From Variovorax paradoxus (GTDB lineage Bacteria; Pseudomonadota; Gammaproteobacteria; Burkholderiales; Burkholderiaceae_C): a DNA stretch of 64,000 nucleotides. The stretch covers positions 1 to 64,000 of the forward strand of contig NZ_JAGGNW010000015.1 in the NCBI RefSeq assembly GCF_018614875.1, given 5' to 3'. The notes beneath the pieces were generated by a model. It searched no databases. It was not told the origin of the DNA and was given only the letters and a program-made list of their open reading frames with translations. Positions 1 through 8,723 of this stretch are shown here, one piece after another; the first letter of the stretch is position 1, and each line of letters begins with the position of its first letter. Position numbers and translations under genes: made by a program.

Positions 1-2
1 CC

Positions 3-461
3 GAGCGCTACGGCGTGGTGGCTTTCGATGCGAAGGGCAAGGCCAACAGCATCGAGGAGAAGCCGCTGAAGCCCAAGAGCAGCTACGCGGTGACCGGCCT
101 CTATTTCTACGACAACCAGGTGGTCGAGATCGCCAAGGCCGTGAAGCCCAGTGCGCGCGGCGAACTCGAAATTACGGCAGTCAACCAGGCTTACCTGGAC
201 CTCGGGCAGCTCAATGTGCAGATCATGCAGCGCGGCTATGCGTGGCTGGACACCGGCACGCACGAGAGCCTGCTGGAGGCCGCGCAGTTCATCCAGACGC
301 TGGAGCATCGGCAGGGCCTCAAGATCGCCTGTCCTGAAGAGATTGCGTGGCGCAATGGATTCATCGACCGCGAGCAATTGGCAAGGCTTGCCGTGCCGCT
401 TCAAAAGAACGGCTACGGCAAGTACCTGAACCATCTGCTGGCCGAGGAGGTGCGCTCGTGA
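3..461 (+). CDS. rmlA: Glucose-1-phosphate thymidylyltransferase, C-terminal part
   Basis: RmlA makes dTDP-glucose from dTTP and glucose-1-phosphate, the first step of dTDP-L-rhamnose synthesis in the cytoplasm. Only the last ~152 residues are in the window and the 5' end lies before base 1. The visible part carries family blocks recognised by eye: IEEKP, a SYAVTGLYFYDN strand, GELEIT followed by N-x-x-Y, and WLDTGTHESL, which line the sugar-nucleotide site; the usual C-terminal helix with KNGYG follows. The TGA stop overlaps the GTG start of rmlC (GTGA), so the two genes are translationally coupled in a rhamnose operon. Identity is secure; completeness cannot be judged. Confidence 0.93.
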   Translation, partial: ERYGVVAFDAKGKANSIEEKPLKPKSSYAVTGLYFYDNQVVEIAKAVKPSARGELEITAVNQAYLDLGQLNVQIMQRGYAWLDTGTHESLLEAAQFIQTLEHRQGLKIACPEEIAWRNGFIDREQLARLAVPLQKNGYGKYLNHLLAEEVRS

Positions 462-1093
462 AGGCAACACCCACCGCGATTCCCGAAGTGCTGGTCATCG
501 AGCCGAAGGTGTTCGGCGATGCGCGAGGGTTCTTCTACGAGAGCTTCAACGGCAAGGCGTTCGACGAGGCTGTGGGGCGGCACGTCGAGTTCGTGCAGGA
601 CAACCATTCGCGCTCGGCCAAGGGGGTGCTGCGCGGATTGCACTATCAGATTCAGCAACCGCAGGGCAAGCTGGTTCGCTGCGTGCGCGGAGCGGTGTTC
701 GACGTGGCAGTGGACATCCGCAAGTCGTCGCCGACCTTCGGCAAATGGGTGGGCGTGGAGCTCAGCGAAGACAACCACAAGCAATTGTGGGTTCCCCCAG
801 GTTTTGCGCACGGTTTCCTCGTTCTGAGCGAGACGGCGGAGTTTCTGTACAAGACCACGGACTACTACGCGCCAGCGCACGAGCGATGCATCGCATGGAA
901 CGACCCCGGCTTGGCGATCGCGTGGCCGGATACCAGCGTCGGCCTGCAACTCTCACTCAAGGATCTGGCTGGCGCAAGACTGGAAAACGCAGAAATCCCG
1001 CAGTGTGGTGAGTTGGAAAGTTCGCAGGCAAAAACCCCTCACGACGCTGTCGTGTCGAGCAGTTCGTGCTGCAACGGATGCAGCCCTGTGTGA
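458..1093 (+). CDS. rmlC: dTDP-4-dehydrorhamnose 3,5-epimerase
   Basis: RmlC epimerises dTDP-4-keto-6-deoxyglucose at C3 and C5 on the way to dTDP-L-rhamnose. The protein is a single cupin barrel. The RGLHYQ motif (catalytic His about residue 62), WVPPGFAHGF and the YKTTDYYAP segment with the catalytic Tyr region are all present. The GTG start is chosen because it overlaps the rmlA stop and gives the normal N-terminus. The protein has 211 residues, whereas the family usually has about 180. The family-like part ends near ENAEI, and about 35 further residues (rich in Ser and Cys) have no counterpart I recognise. The extra tail suggests the original stop was lost, perhaps by recombination at the 3' edge of the operon. 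No rmlD follows. Confidence 0.92.
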   Translation: MKATPTAIPEVLVIEPKVFGDARGFFYESFNGKAFDEAVGRHVEFVQDNHSRSAKGVLRGLHYQIQQPQGKLVRCVRGAVFDVAVDIRKSSPTFGKWVGVELSEDNHKQLWVPPGFAHGFLVLSETAEFLYKTTDYYAPAHERCIAWNDPGLAIAWPDTSVGLQLSLKDLAGARLENAEIPQCGELESSQAKTPHDAVVSSSSCCNGCSPV

Positions 1094-1507
1094 GCGTTGC
1101 GAATCAGCTCGACCCGATTGAGCCACGACGCCCTGTCGGCCAACCTCATCCAGATGTGGCTCACGCAGTTCGATCGCGGCGAGCTCGGTAACGAGGAGGT
1201 CGAGGGATGCCAAGTGATCGGAACTGCCAACAGCGGCGGACTTGTGCGCGCCAGTTGCCGGACGCAACGTATGCCGGCGTTCTGGCGTGCGCACGAAGGA
1301 TTCCAGGTGGATGAAGGACAACGCTAAGTTGTTGCATTTAAAAGAGAAAATCGTCTTCGTCGCTCCGATGATGGATTAGATCAACTGCTTGTTGTGAGTG
1401 TATAACTATGTAACAAATGACACGGGGAGAAACGAATGTGGGCCGGCGATTGTCGCCGTGAAGCCCCGCGCACGCCCGTTCGCCACCACTGCAAGCAGGA
1501 AGATCCG
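1094..1507. other. Intergenic stretch, no convincing gene
   Basis: About 410 bases between rmlC and the Bug receptor gene. Short open frames exist on both strands (for example 1097-1327 plus and 953-1321 minus) but none has a ribosome site or resembles a family I know. The part after about 1330 is clearly more AT-rich than its surroundings and probably holds the promoter of the receptor gene; I could not pick a convincing -35/-10 pair. Confidence 0.5.
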
Positions 1508-2488
1508 ATGACCGCATTCCTTTCCCGGCGCAAGCTCACGGCATGGTGCCTGGCGCTCGCTGCCGGTGCCGCCCCCCTGGCCCACGCCCAGGCGCCCGCG
1601 CTCGATGGCGCGCTCACGCTCGTGGTCGGCTACACCGCCGGCGGCAGCACCGACCGCATCGCGCGCCTGGTCGCCGAGCGGCTGGGCCCGAAGCTCGGCG
1701 TAGCGGTTACGGTGGAGAACCGTCCCGGCGAAGGCGGCCGGCTTGCGGCCAAGGAGGTCAGGCGCACGGCCGCGGGGCAGAACGTGCTCATGCTCGGCAA
1801 CCCCGCGGTGATGGTGGTGGCGCCGCTGGTGTTCAAGGACGCCGGCTACGACGCCGAGAAAGACTTCGTGCCCGTGTCACAGGTCAGCAGCTACGACTTC
1901 GCGCTGGCCGTGGGCAACAAGCTGCAGCTCGACCGCGCGATGTTCCTGGTGGGCCGGCTCTGGGCGCACCCGGAAGAGGCCGTCTTCGGTGTGCCGGCCA
2001 CCGGCAGCCTGCCGCACTTCTTCGGCCTGATGGTGGGCGACGCGCTGAGCGTGCAGCCGCAGATCAAGGGCTACGGCGGCTCGGCGCCGCTGTCGGCCGA
2101 CCTGAGCGGCGGCAGCCTGCCGATCGCCATCGACACGCTCGACTCGCTCTACGCGCAGCACGTGGCCGGCAAGATCCGCATCCTGGCCGTGTCGGGCAAG
2201 AAGCGCGTGAGCTTCGCGCCCGCCATTCCCACCTTCCGCGAGGCCGGCATGAAGATCGATGCCGACGGCTGGAACACCTTCTTCGCCCCCGCCTCGATGC
2301 CGGCGGCCAAGGTGCAGCTGCTGGCCACCGCGATCCGCGACGTCATGCAGGACCCGGCGCTGCAGAAAGCCGCCAACGCGGCCTACATCACGCCCATCGT
2401 GAGCACGCAGGCCGAGACCGTGCAGATGCTGAAGGCCTTCCGCCAGCAATGGGAGCCGGTGGTGCGCCGCTCGGGCTTCCAGCCCTGA
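1508..2488 (+). CDS. Bug/TctC-family periplasmic solute-binding receptor
   Basis: This is an extracytoplasmic binding protein of the Bug (tripartite tricarboxylate transporter) family, which binds small carboxylates or amides in the periplasm. The start at 1508 has AGGA just upstream and gives a clear Sec signal peptide: charged MTAFLSRRK, a hydrophobic Ala/Leu core, then an AHA-Q cleavage site near residue 27. The family blocks follow: LTLVVGYTAGGSTDRIAR at the N-terminal lobe, and a SGKKR...PAIPTFREAG block in the second half. Length (326 residues) is normal. No TctA/TctB membrane genes are adjacent, which is common because Bug receptors are often orphan. Substrate cannot be read from the sequence. 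Confidence 0.88.
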   Translation: MTAFLSRRKLTAWCLALAAGAAPLAHAQAPALDGALTLVVGYTAGGSTDRIARLVAERLGPKLGVAVTVENRPGEGGRLAAKEVRRTAAGQNVLMLGNPAVMVVAPLVFKDAGYDAEKDFVPVSQVSSYDFALAVGNKLQLDRAMFLVGRLWAHPEEAVFGVPATGSLPHFFGLMVGDALSVQPQIKGYGGSAPLSADLSGGSLPIAIDTLDSLYAQHVAGKIRILAVSGKKRVSFAPAIPTFREAGMKIDADGWNTFFAPASMPAAKVQLLATAIRDVMQDPALQKAANAAYITPIVSTQAETVQMLKAFRQQWEPVVRRSGFQP

Positions 2489-2489
2489 A

Positions 2490-2513
2490 CGGTCCATCGG
2501 CACTGTTGGACCG
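2490..2513 (+). terminator. Possible stem-loop after the Bug gene
   Basis: CGGTCCA at 2490-2496 pairs perfectly with TGGACCG at 2507-2513 across a 10-base loop, directly after the stop codon. There is no following T-run, so this is a weak candidate terminator. The remaining bases to 2704 show no supported gene. Confidence 0.3.
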
Positions 2514-2704
2514 GCTGAGCATCACGGTTTGAATTTCCGGGTTGGCTTTTCGCCATAGCTTGAATTTTGCGTTGTCGCGACGGTGCGGGTCGCGTGATGC
2601 GAACAGCTGGTTGGGCTCACTGCAGACATCTGTGCGCCTCCAAAGCGGTCGGTTGCACCAGCAATGCTGGGGCCGAAAAGAGCGCGCTCGCCTCCCGATA
2701 CCGA

Positions 2705-4072
2705 TCACGCGGCGCGAGCCCTTGCGGGGCTTCTGAGCAAGCTCGCCACACTCCCGGCCAACGCGGCCAAAGCCGCCATCGCCAGGCCCCAGTGCACTGC
2801 GCTGTGGGACGGCAGCAGCCCGAACATCAAACTCATCAACAGGCTGCCGAGCGTCAACCCCGTGAGTCGGGCGGTGCCTTGCGCGCCACCGGCCGCGCCG
2901 CTGCGTTCCTTGGGTGCCGAGAGCAGCATGTTCTGGTTGTTCGGCGTCTGAAAGAAGCCGAAGCCCAGCCCGGCGAGGCTCGTGAACACAGCGATCGGTA
3001 AAGCCGGGTTGCCGTGCAGCGGCCACAGGGCACACAGGGCCAGACCGCTCGCGAAGCACGCACTTCCGGCCGCGCACAGCCAGGCGCTCGGCAAGCGCTG
3101 GGCCAGGCGTGCCGACAGCGGTGCAGCCAGCATCACCGCCAAAGGCCATGGGGTCATCATGAGGCCGGCAGTCACGGCGCTCTGGCCGAGTTCGTGCTGG
3201 ATGTAAAACGGCAGAGCCACAAGGCTGGCCATCTGGCCGGTGAAGCAGCACACGGAGGCAACGATCGAGACCCGAAAGGAATGCAGGCGCAGCAGGTCGA
3301 GCGGGATCAACGGCGCCGCCTTTGGCATCTCACGCCGTATCAGTAGGACCATGCAAACGGCCGACAACGCGAGCAACGCGCCGCCGTGCAACGGATGCAC
3401 CACCAGCCGGTCACTCCCCAGCACGAAAGAGGCGAACATGACCGCGTTGAGCGCGATGCTCCAGACGTCGATGCGGTGCACCGAGCGCGCCGGGCTCGGC
3501 AACCCTGTGCAGGCGGCGAGCACGAGGAGGCCGATCGGTAGATTCACCGCAAAGAGCCACGGCCAACTTGCCGCAGAGAGTATGAAAGCACCAAGGGTGG
3601 GGCCCGACGCTGAAGCGGCCGCGACGGCGAGCGCGTTCCAGGCGATCGAGCGCGCCAGCAATCGACGCGGATAAGTGAAGCGCAACAACGCCAGTCCAAG
3701 GGGCATCACGGCCGCACTGCCCAGGCCCTGAAGGCACCTCGCGGCCACGAGCCATGGCAGCGATGGGGCCAACGCGCACAACACCGACGCCGCGGTGAAC
3801 AGCGCGACGCCGCCAGCGAAGGCCCGCCGATACCCGAACCTCTCCCCGACAGCAGAAGCCGGCAACAGGAACATGACCACGGCCAATTGGTAGGCGGTGA
3901 TGATCCAGACGGCATCGGCGGGTGTCGCCTGCAATTGCTGGGCAATGCCTGGCAGCGCGATGTTGGCGATTGCGCCATCGAGCACCACCAGCACGCCCGC
4001 GCCCAGGATCGCGGCGACGGCTGCGTAGCGCCGCGGTAGAGGCAGACCATCGGCGTCATGCACTACGTTCAC
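2705..4072 (-). CDS. MFS multidrug exporter, DHA2/EmrB type
   Basis: A proton-coupled major facilitator of the inner membrane, most like the EmrB/QacA drug exporters. About 455 residues with 12-14 hydrophobic segments. The N-terminal helix has LDGAIANIALPGIA, the first-helix signature of DHA2 exporters, followed by WIITAYQLAVV and GERFGYRRAF (loop 2-3 motif A), then RCLQGLGSAAVMPL. The start at GTG 4072 is preferred because AGAGG lies 8 bases upstream; the frame is open further to 4216, and a GTG at 4063 is also possible. The gene is divergent from a LysR regulator whose start is about 215 bases away, which probably controls it. Substrate unknown. Confidence 0.87.
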   Translation of the reverse strand: MNVVHDADGLPLPRRYAAVAAILGAGVLVVLDGAIANIALPGIAQQLQATPADAVWIITAYQLAVVMFLLPASAVGERFGYRRAFAGGVALFTAASVLCALAPSLPWLVAARCLQGLGSAAVMPLGLALLRFTYPRRLLARSIAWNALAVAAASASGPTLGAFILSAASWPWLFAVNLPIGLLVLAACTGLPSPARSVHRIDVWSIALNAVMFASFVLGSDRLVVHPLHGGALLALSAVCMVLLIRREMPKAAPLIPLDLLRLHSFRVSIVASVCCFTGQMASLVALPFYIQHELGQSAVTAGLMMTPWPLAVMLAAPLSARLAQRLPSAWLCAAGSACFASGLALCALWPLHGNPALPIAVFTSLAGLGFGFFQTPNNQNMLLSAPKERSGAAGGAQGTARLTGLTLGSLLMSLMFGLLPSHSAVHWGLAMAALAALAGSVASLLRSPARARAA

Positions 4073-4287
4073 GTCGTTCACCTCTTGGGTTTCGACGGTG
4101 CGGGCAATGGTGGAAGAAGAGTTCGGTCGAAGCGTAGATGACAACATGATTGGACGACTGGAAGAGGCACGCTCTATCGCGCCAAGCCAGCTTAGGACTG
4201 CGCGCACGGTTTGCACAGCGCGCGGCGCTCAACTTGTCCCTGCATGCGGCGCCTGCCGAAATCCTCGCAGCCGTGCTAGGTTCGGGC

Positions 4288-5214
4288 ATGCCAACAGAAG
4301 CTGACCTGAACCTGCTGTTCGCTTTGAACGCACTTCTTTCCGAGGGCAGCGTCGCGAAAGCTGCCGAGCGCCTGGGCCTGAGCGAGTCGGCGATGAGCCG
4401 GGCGCTCGCGCGGTTGCGGGAATCAACCGGGGACCAGCTCCTCGTGCGCGCGGGCCGCGCCATGGTGCTCACGCCGCATGCGCTCGCACTGCGCGACCGC
4501 GTCAGGGAGCTGGTGCAGGAGTCGCGCGCGGTGCTTCAGCCCGCCGACACGAGCATCGACCCCCGCACGCTCCAGCACTTGTTCACCATACGGGCCAACG
4601 ACGGCTTCATCGAGGCCTTCGCGCATCAGCTGGTGGCTCGCGCCGCGCACGAAGCGCCCGGCGTTCGCCTGCGCTTCGCGCCCAAGCCCGACAAGGACGT
4701 TCGCCCACTGCGCGAGGGATTGCTCGATCTGGATGTTGGCGTTCTCGGTGAGTCGGGCCCGGAGGTACGCGTTCAGGCGCTCTATCGCGACCGATTCATC
4801 GCGGTAGTGCGCCAGGGCCATCCCCTGCTCGCCGAACCCGAGATCACTGCCGAGCGCTACGCTGCCTGCGACCACGTGGTCACTTCACGCCATGGCCGGA
4901 CTGTGGGACCGGTGGACGACGCGCTCGCAGCGATGGGCCTGGTGCGCAATACCGCAGTCGTGGTGCCCAGCTTCAGCACCGCCTTGTCGATAGCGGCCGC
5001 GACTGAGTTAATTGCATTGATACCGTCCTCGTACTTTGAACACCTGAGGGCGCGGGGCACGCTGCGCTCGTTCCCGCTGCCGCTGCCTACGGAGCAGATC
5101 ACCGTGTCGCAGATGTGGCATCCGCGTCTTGATCGGGATCCTGCGCATCGGTGGCTGCGTGGGGTGGTGCTGGAGGTTTGCCGGCCGCTGAATGAGCAAA
5201 CCAGAGCGCCGTGA
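4288..5214 (+). CDS. LysR-family transcriptional regulator
   Basis: A LysR-type regulator of 308 residues. The N-terminal winged helix-turn-helix is clear: NLLFALNALLSEGSVAKAAE, then SESAMSRALARLRESTGDQL and the usual LLVRAGRAMVLTPHA. The rest is the two-lobed effector domain. The ATG at 4288 gives the family-typical beginning (MPTEADLNLL); the frame is open upstream to 4150 but those residues do not look like LysR sequence. It is divergent from the MFS exporter, the normal arrangement for a LysR protein and its target. The effector is unknown. Confidence 0.88.
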   Translation: MPTEADLNLLFALNALLSEGSVAKAAERLGLSESAMSRALARLRESTGDQLLVRAGRAMVLTPHALALRDRVRELVQESRAVLQPADTSIDPRTLQHLFTIRANDGFIEAFAHQLVARAAHEAPGVRLRFAPKPDKDVRPLREGLLDLDVGVLGESGPEVRVQALYRDRFIAVVRQGHPLLAEPEITAERYAACDHVVTSRHGRTVGPVDDALAAMGLVRNTAVVVPSFSTALSIAAATELIALIPSSYFEHLRARGTLRSFPLPLPTEQITVSQMWHPRLDRDPAHRWLRGVVLEVCRPLNEQTRAP

Positions 5215-5822
5215 ATGCATTCGAGCTTCGACCTGAACGTCGGCTTCGCCGTCGAATCCAGATACGGAAGCGTCGCTCATGGCAAGTTCTTTGGCGTCGC
5301 GAAGATGATCGCGATTACCACCAAGACTATTAGCCAGTGCCACAAGTGGAGCGTGGCCATGCTTTCCTTCCAGCAACGGATCGACTGATCGTCATCAGTA
5401 GCCCGGATCCCCAGCCGGGCCTCGTCAATGCCCGGTTGTGTTTAGTTGGCCTTGGCTTGGAACGCCTCCAGCCGTCGTGTTGCGAACTTTGAACGAAAAC
5501 TGGAGGGTCGAAAATCCCCTCATGGCCTATTGTGTTGAAAAACTCGAAACTCGAAACTCGAAACTCGAAACTCGAAACTCGAAACTCGAAACTCGAAACC
5601 CGATGGGCCGCCCGCGGCGATTGAAAAATCGACCTCATAGAACGGCCCAGGATCGACGATCTCACTCAAGGCAAGGGGTGAAGTACCCCCGAAAATGCGG
5701 TCAAGACCACAATAGGCCGACTGTAGCCTGCGGCGGTCGCTAGATCCTGCGCCCCAAAAGCGGTCATCGAAGCCGAAAGAGTCGTGGCGCTCGCAGATGA
5801 GACATTGAGCATCGTTGAGCTA
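5215..5822. other. Non-coding stretch with repeats
   Basis: About 600 bases between the LysR gene and the GFA gene. It holds a GCCCGG/CCGGGC hairpin (5401-5420), a 7-bp tandem repeat (listed separately) and a region resembling the palindromic repeat at 6380-6538: both have TTGAAAAACTCG, then a GGGGT-AGTA/CAGT-CCCCC hairpin-like centre, then GCCGACTGT. Open frames here, such as 5330-5665 minus, only translate the repeat and are not credible genes. Confidence 0.6.
5546..5594. repeat. Seven-copy 7-bp tandem repeat (GAAACTC)
   Basis: Seven perfect head-to-tail copies of GAAACTC run from 5546 to 5594, with imperfect copies AAAACTC just before and GAAACCC just after. The array begins exactly where a TTGAAAAACTCG sequence occurs, the same word that opens the palindromic repeat at 6380, so it looks like expansion of the end of that element by slippage. 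It has no coding meaning that I can support. Confidence 0.95.
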
Positions 5823-6296
5823 CTACCGGACCATGACTGGTACTGGGTACTTGGCAGGATGCTCCGGCTGCCCTTCGGGGGTCAGCCTTGCCTTCGCAAA
5901 GCAGTCAATCTCAGCAGGCAGAGCGACACCCGATTGCGCCGAGCGGGTCCAAATGTTCGCTGCTACCTCCACTGCATTAGGGCTGTCGTAGCAACCCCGC
6001 GAGACTGCGCGGAGATTAGGCCAGCGCTCAAAGGTAAGGCCGATGGTCGTTCCGCAAGTTGGGCAGAATTCGACGTAGACCTTCCTTCCGCTTACATCGG
6101 ATGTGTGCTCGTACTTGCGTACCTCACCATCGTTGAACTCGACTGCCTCAACGGGGAACACGGAGTTGGCATAGAACGAGGAGCCCGTCATCCGCTGACA
6201 GAATGTGCAGTGACAAACAAGGGTTCTAAGTGGCGCCTGTTTGACGTGGAACCTGACCGCTCCGCAGAGGCAGCCACCGTCAAGAACAAACGACAT
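5823..6296 (-). CDS. GFA (glutathione-dependent formaldehyde-activating / CENP-V) domain protein
   Basis: A 157-residue single-domain zinc protein of the GFA family. The zinc ligands are visible: CLCG at residues 9-12, CHCTFC at 28-33 and CPTCG at 78-82. The first founding member was assigned glutathione-dependent formaldehyde activation, but most family members have no proven reaction, so only the fold and zinc binding should be inferred. The start at 6296 gives the standard N-terminus (MSFVLDGGCLCG). It stands alone between two copies of a small palindromic repeat. Its base composition is slightly less GC-rich than the neighbouring metabolic genes. Confidence 0.88.
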   Translation of the reverse strand: MSFVLDGGCLCGAVRFHVKQAPLRTLVCHCTFCQRMTGSSFYANSVFPVEAVEFNDGEVRKYEHTSDVSGRKVYVEFCPTCGTTIGLTFERWPNLRAVSRGCYDSPNAVEVAANIWTRSAQSGVALPAEIDCFAKARLTPEGQPEHPAKYPVPVMVR

Positions 6297-6379
6297 CTTG
6301 AAGCTCCTGGTTCAATTCTTTGGTGACGCGAGGCGACATCTTTGAATCCTGCCACAGGTCTGACTGTCAGCTTCTGGCC

Positions 6380-6538
6380 GATTCTGTTGAAAAACTCGAT
6401 TGCTTACCACCCGCGTTGCCGCAGTCGAAAATCGGCCTCTCAGAATCGCGCAGGAGACGCGAACGACGAGTAGCCAAGGGGTCAGTGACCCCCAGAAACG
6501 GTCTCACTTGAAGCCACATCGAGTTTTTCAACAGAATC
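6380..6538. repeat. Small palindromic repeat element with 21-bp perfect terminal inverted repeats
   Basis: The left end 6380-6400 (begins GATTCTGTTGAAAAACTC) is the exact reverse complement of the right end 6518-6538 (ends GAGTTTTTCAACAGAATC), over 21 bases. The interior carries another inverted pair around GGGGTCAGTGACCCCC at 6479-6494. It encodes nothing. A diverged relative lies at about 5530-5740. The structure fits a MITE-like or REP-like non-autonomous element; no target-site duplication is obvious. Confidence 0.85.
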
Positions 6539-6669
6539 AGCCGACTGTCGCCGTCTATGGCGTGGCCGCACTCCCTACAGACTGCGCGCAAATCGCCAAA
6601 CTGCAGGCCGAAAACCGTAAGCATCCAAGCAATCCAGGTCAACATACGAAGCCTTGCACCGACACCCGG

Positions 6670-7323
6670 TCAGCTCGCCGGCAAGGGAGCGGCGTTGATC
6701 GCCAGCTGCGCGGCGAACGCCCGCTGATAGGCCGGCCGCGCTTCGCCGCGAGCGACATAGGCGGCCAGGCCGGTGAACTCGTTCAGCAGGCCGGATGGTC
6801 GCAGCCGGAGCAGCACCGACACCATCAGCAGGTCGCCCGCGCTGAAGTCGCCGTCCAGCCAGTCACCGTCACCCAAGCGGGCGGCCAGCTGGTTCAGCCG
6901 GGCGCGCACCCGGTCCTCGACGAGGGGCATGCGCTCCGTCTTCCAGGGCTTGTCGCCTTCCGCGAACTTGGCGGTGACGAGTTCGAGGATGGGCGGCTCG
7001 ACCGTATTGAGCGCGGCGAACATCCACGCGATAGCGCGCGCCCTGGCGTTGGCATCGGCGGGGAACAGGCCCGGGTGGCGCTCGGCGATGTGCAGCACGA
7101 TGGCGCCGGTCTCGAACAGCGCGAGGCCGCCTTCCTCGTAGGTGGGGATCTGGCCGAAGGGATTCAGTGCCAGATGCGCGGCCTCCTTCATCGCGCGGAA
7201 GGACACCAGGCGCACCTCGTAGGGCAGGCCGGCTTCCTCCAATGCCCAGCGCACGCGCGTGTCGCGCGCCAGGCCCTTGCCGCCGTCGGGCGACCGTTCA
7301 AAGGCGGTGATGGTGATGGTCAT
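6670..7323 (-). CDS. Glutathione S-transferase family protein
   Basis: A cytosolic GST of 217 residues. The N-terminal thioredoxin-like domain contains FERSPDGGKG, the NPFGQIPTYEEGG segment with the cis-proline of the glutathione site, and LFETGAIVLHIAE. The all-alpha C-terminal domain contains the GDGDWLDGDFSAGDLLMV helix typical of the family (N-capping box region S-x-x-D). It is a stand-alone gene, separated by about 80 bases from a divergent exported hydrolase gene. A closely related but decayed copy lies at 39006-39406 in this same window. Substrate cannot be predicted. Confidence 0.88.
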   Translation of the reverse strand: MTITITAFERSPDGGKGLARDTRVRWALEEAGLPYEVRLVSFRAMKEAAHLALNPFGQIPTYEEGGLALFETGAIVLHIAERHPGLFPADANARARAIAWMFAALNTVEPPILELVTAKFAEGDKPWKTERMPLVEDRVRARLNQLAARLGDGDWLDGDFSAGDLLMVSVLLRLRPSGLLNEFTGLAAYVARGEARPAYQRAFAAQLAINAAPLPAS

Positions 7324-7403
7324 GGCGAGTGTCCAGAAGAGAGTTCATGGCGTGGCAAATGTGGCTTTCGCGGTAAATTGTGCTCAAACCATAGGAGACA
7401 GGC

Positions 7404-8513
7404 ATGCCCGCTATTCCACACTTCAACCGGTTCGCCTTGCGAGCCGCTTTGTACTCCTGCCTGGCGATGCTCGCCTTGACGAGCCGGGCCGCCGATTACC
7501 CGGTGCCGAAGGAGGGCAGCTGGATCGCCAAGGATTTTCGCTTTCACACCGGCCAAGTCATGCCGGAACTGCGCTTGAACTACGTCACCATCGGCGCACC
7601 CAGCGGCGAGCCGGTGCTGATCCTGCATGGAACCACCGGCTCGGCGGCAAGCATGCTGACGCCCGCATTTGCCGGCGAGCTGTTCGGCGTGGGCCAGCCG
7701 CTGGATGCCACCCGCTACTACATCATCATTCCCGACGGTTTGGGAACCGGCAAGTCAGCCCGCCCCTCCGATGGCCTGCGCGCCAACTTTCCCCGCTACA
7801 ACTACGACGACATGGTGGACGCACAATACCGGCTCGTCACCGAACACCTTGGCGTCAAGCACCTCCGGGCGATCATCGGCAATTCCATGGGGGGCATGCA
7901 TGCCTGGGTGTGGGGCGTGAAGCACCCGAATGCCATGGACGCGCTGGTGCCGATGGCGTGCCAGCCCACCGAGATGTCCAGCCGCAACTGGATGATGCGC
8001 CGGCTGCTGACTGAATCCATCCGCAGGGATCCGGAGTGGAACAACGGCAACTACACCACCCAGCCTCGCAGCGCCCAGTTTGCCTCTGTGTTCTTCGCCA
8101 CCGCCACCAATGGCGGCAACCTGGCGATGTACAAGGCCGCGCCGACGCGTGGCCAGGCCGACAAGCTGCTGGAGACGCGCCTGGATGCCCCCTTCACTGC
8201 AGATGCAAACGACATCCTCTACCAATGGGAGGCCTCCGCCGACTACAACCCATCCCCCGGGCTGGAGCGCATTCAGGCTGCCGTGCTCGCCATCAACGCA
8301 GCTGACGACGAGCGCAACCCGCCTGAGACCGGCATCATGGAACGCGAAATGAAGCGCGTGAAAAATGGCCGTTACTACCTGATTCCGGCCAGCGACCGGA
8401 CCACCGGGCACGGAACCACAGGCCAAGCAACGTGGTGGAAGGCGCAGCTTGCGGAACTGCTGCAAAGAGCGCCAAGACGAGGGGTTGTAGTCAATGCCTC
8501 TGCCGCCCGCTGA
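7404..8513 (+). CDS. Exported alpha/beta hydrolase of the MetX-like (homoserine O-acetyltransferase-like) family
   Basis: An alpha/beta-hydrolase of 369 residues with a Sec signal peptide (hydrophobic core in the first 30 residues, SRAADY as the likely cleavage region). The nucleophile elbow GNSMGG has Ser about residue 161; an Asp in NAADDERNP near residue 300 and a His in TTGHGT near 335 complete the triad. An HGTTG oxyanion segment lies at about residue 75. Sequence pattern is closest to the MetX group, but genuine homoserine acetyltransferases are cytoplasmic, so a periplasmic esterase or hydrolase is more likely. AGGAG precedes the ATG. No operon partners. Confidence 0.85.
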   Translation: MPAIPHFNRFALRAALYSCLAMLALTSRAADYPVPKEGSWIAKDFRFHTGQVMPELRLNYVTIGAPSGEPVLILHGTTGSAASMLTPAFAGELFGVGQPLDATRYYIIIPDGLGTGKSARPSDGLRANFPRYNYDDMVDAQYRLVTEHLGVKHLRAIIGNSMGGMHAWVWGVKHPNAMDALVPMACQPTEMSSRNWMMRRLLTESIRRDPEWNNGNYTTQPRSAQFASVFFATATNGGNLAMYKAAPTRGQADKLLETRLDAPFTADANDILYQWEASADYNPSPGLERIQAAVLAINAADDERNPPETGIMEREMKRVKNGRYYLIPASDRTTGHGTTGQATWWKAQLAELLQRAPRRGVVVNASAAR

Positions 8514-8723
8514 CAGCCCAAGCCCAAAGCCGCTGGGCGGCCCCTCGTCCAAGACCTGCTTCCGCCTTTTTGCTCGAGAACAGCGACGGGCTTCCAGGGA
8601 GGCATGAACTCTAGCCAGACTGAAAACCGACAGGCACGCCGGCGTTGACGCAGCCATCGGCCGAGGCATAGCATCTGCCTGCACGGCACGCTGCAATGCG
8701 CCCGGCCGTGCGGAGGGATTGCC

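Noticed and set aside
1097..1327. 76-residue plus-strand frame as a transposase remnant
   Set aside because: I could not match any transposase block and there are no inverted ends or ribosome site.
5539..5601. Possible CRISPR array
   Set aside because: The units are 7 bp and directly adjacent with no spacers; no cas genes nearby.
5330..5665. Small protein made of FEFRVSS-type repeats
   Set aside because: It is only the translation of the 7-bp tandem repeat on the minus strand; no ribosome site and no conserved context.
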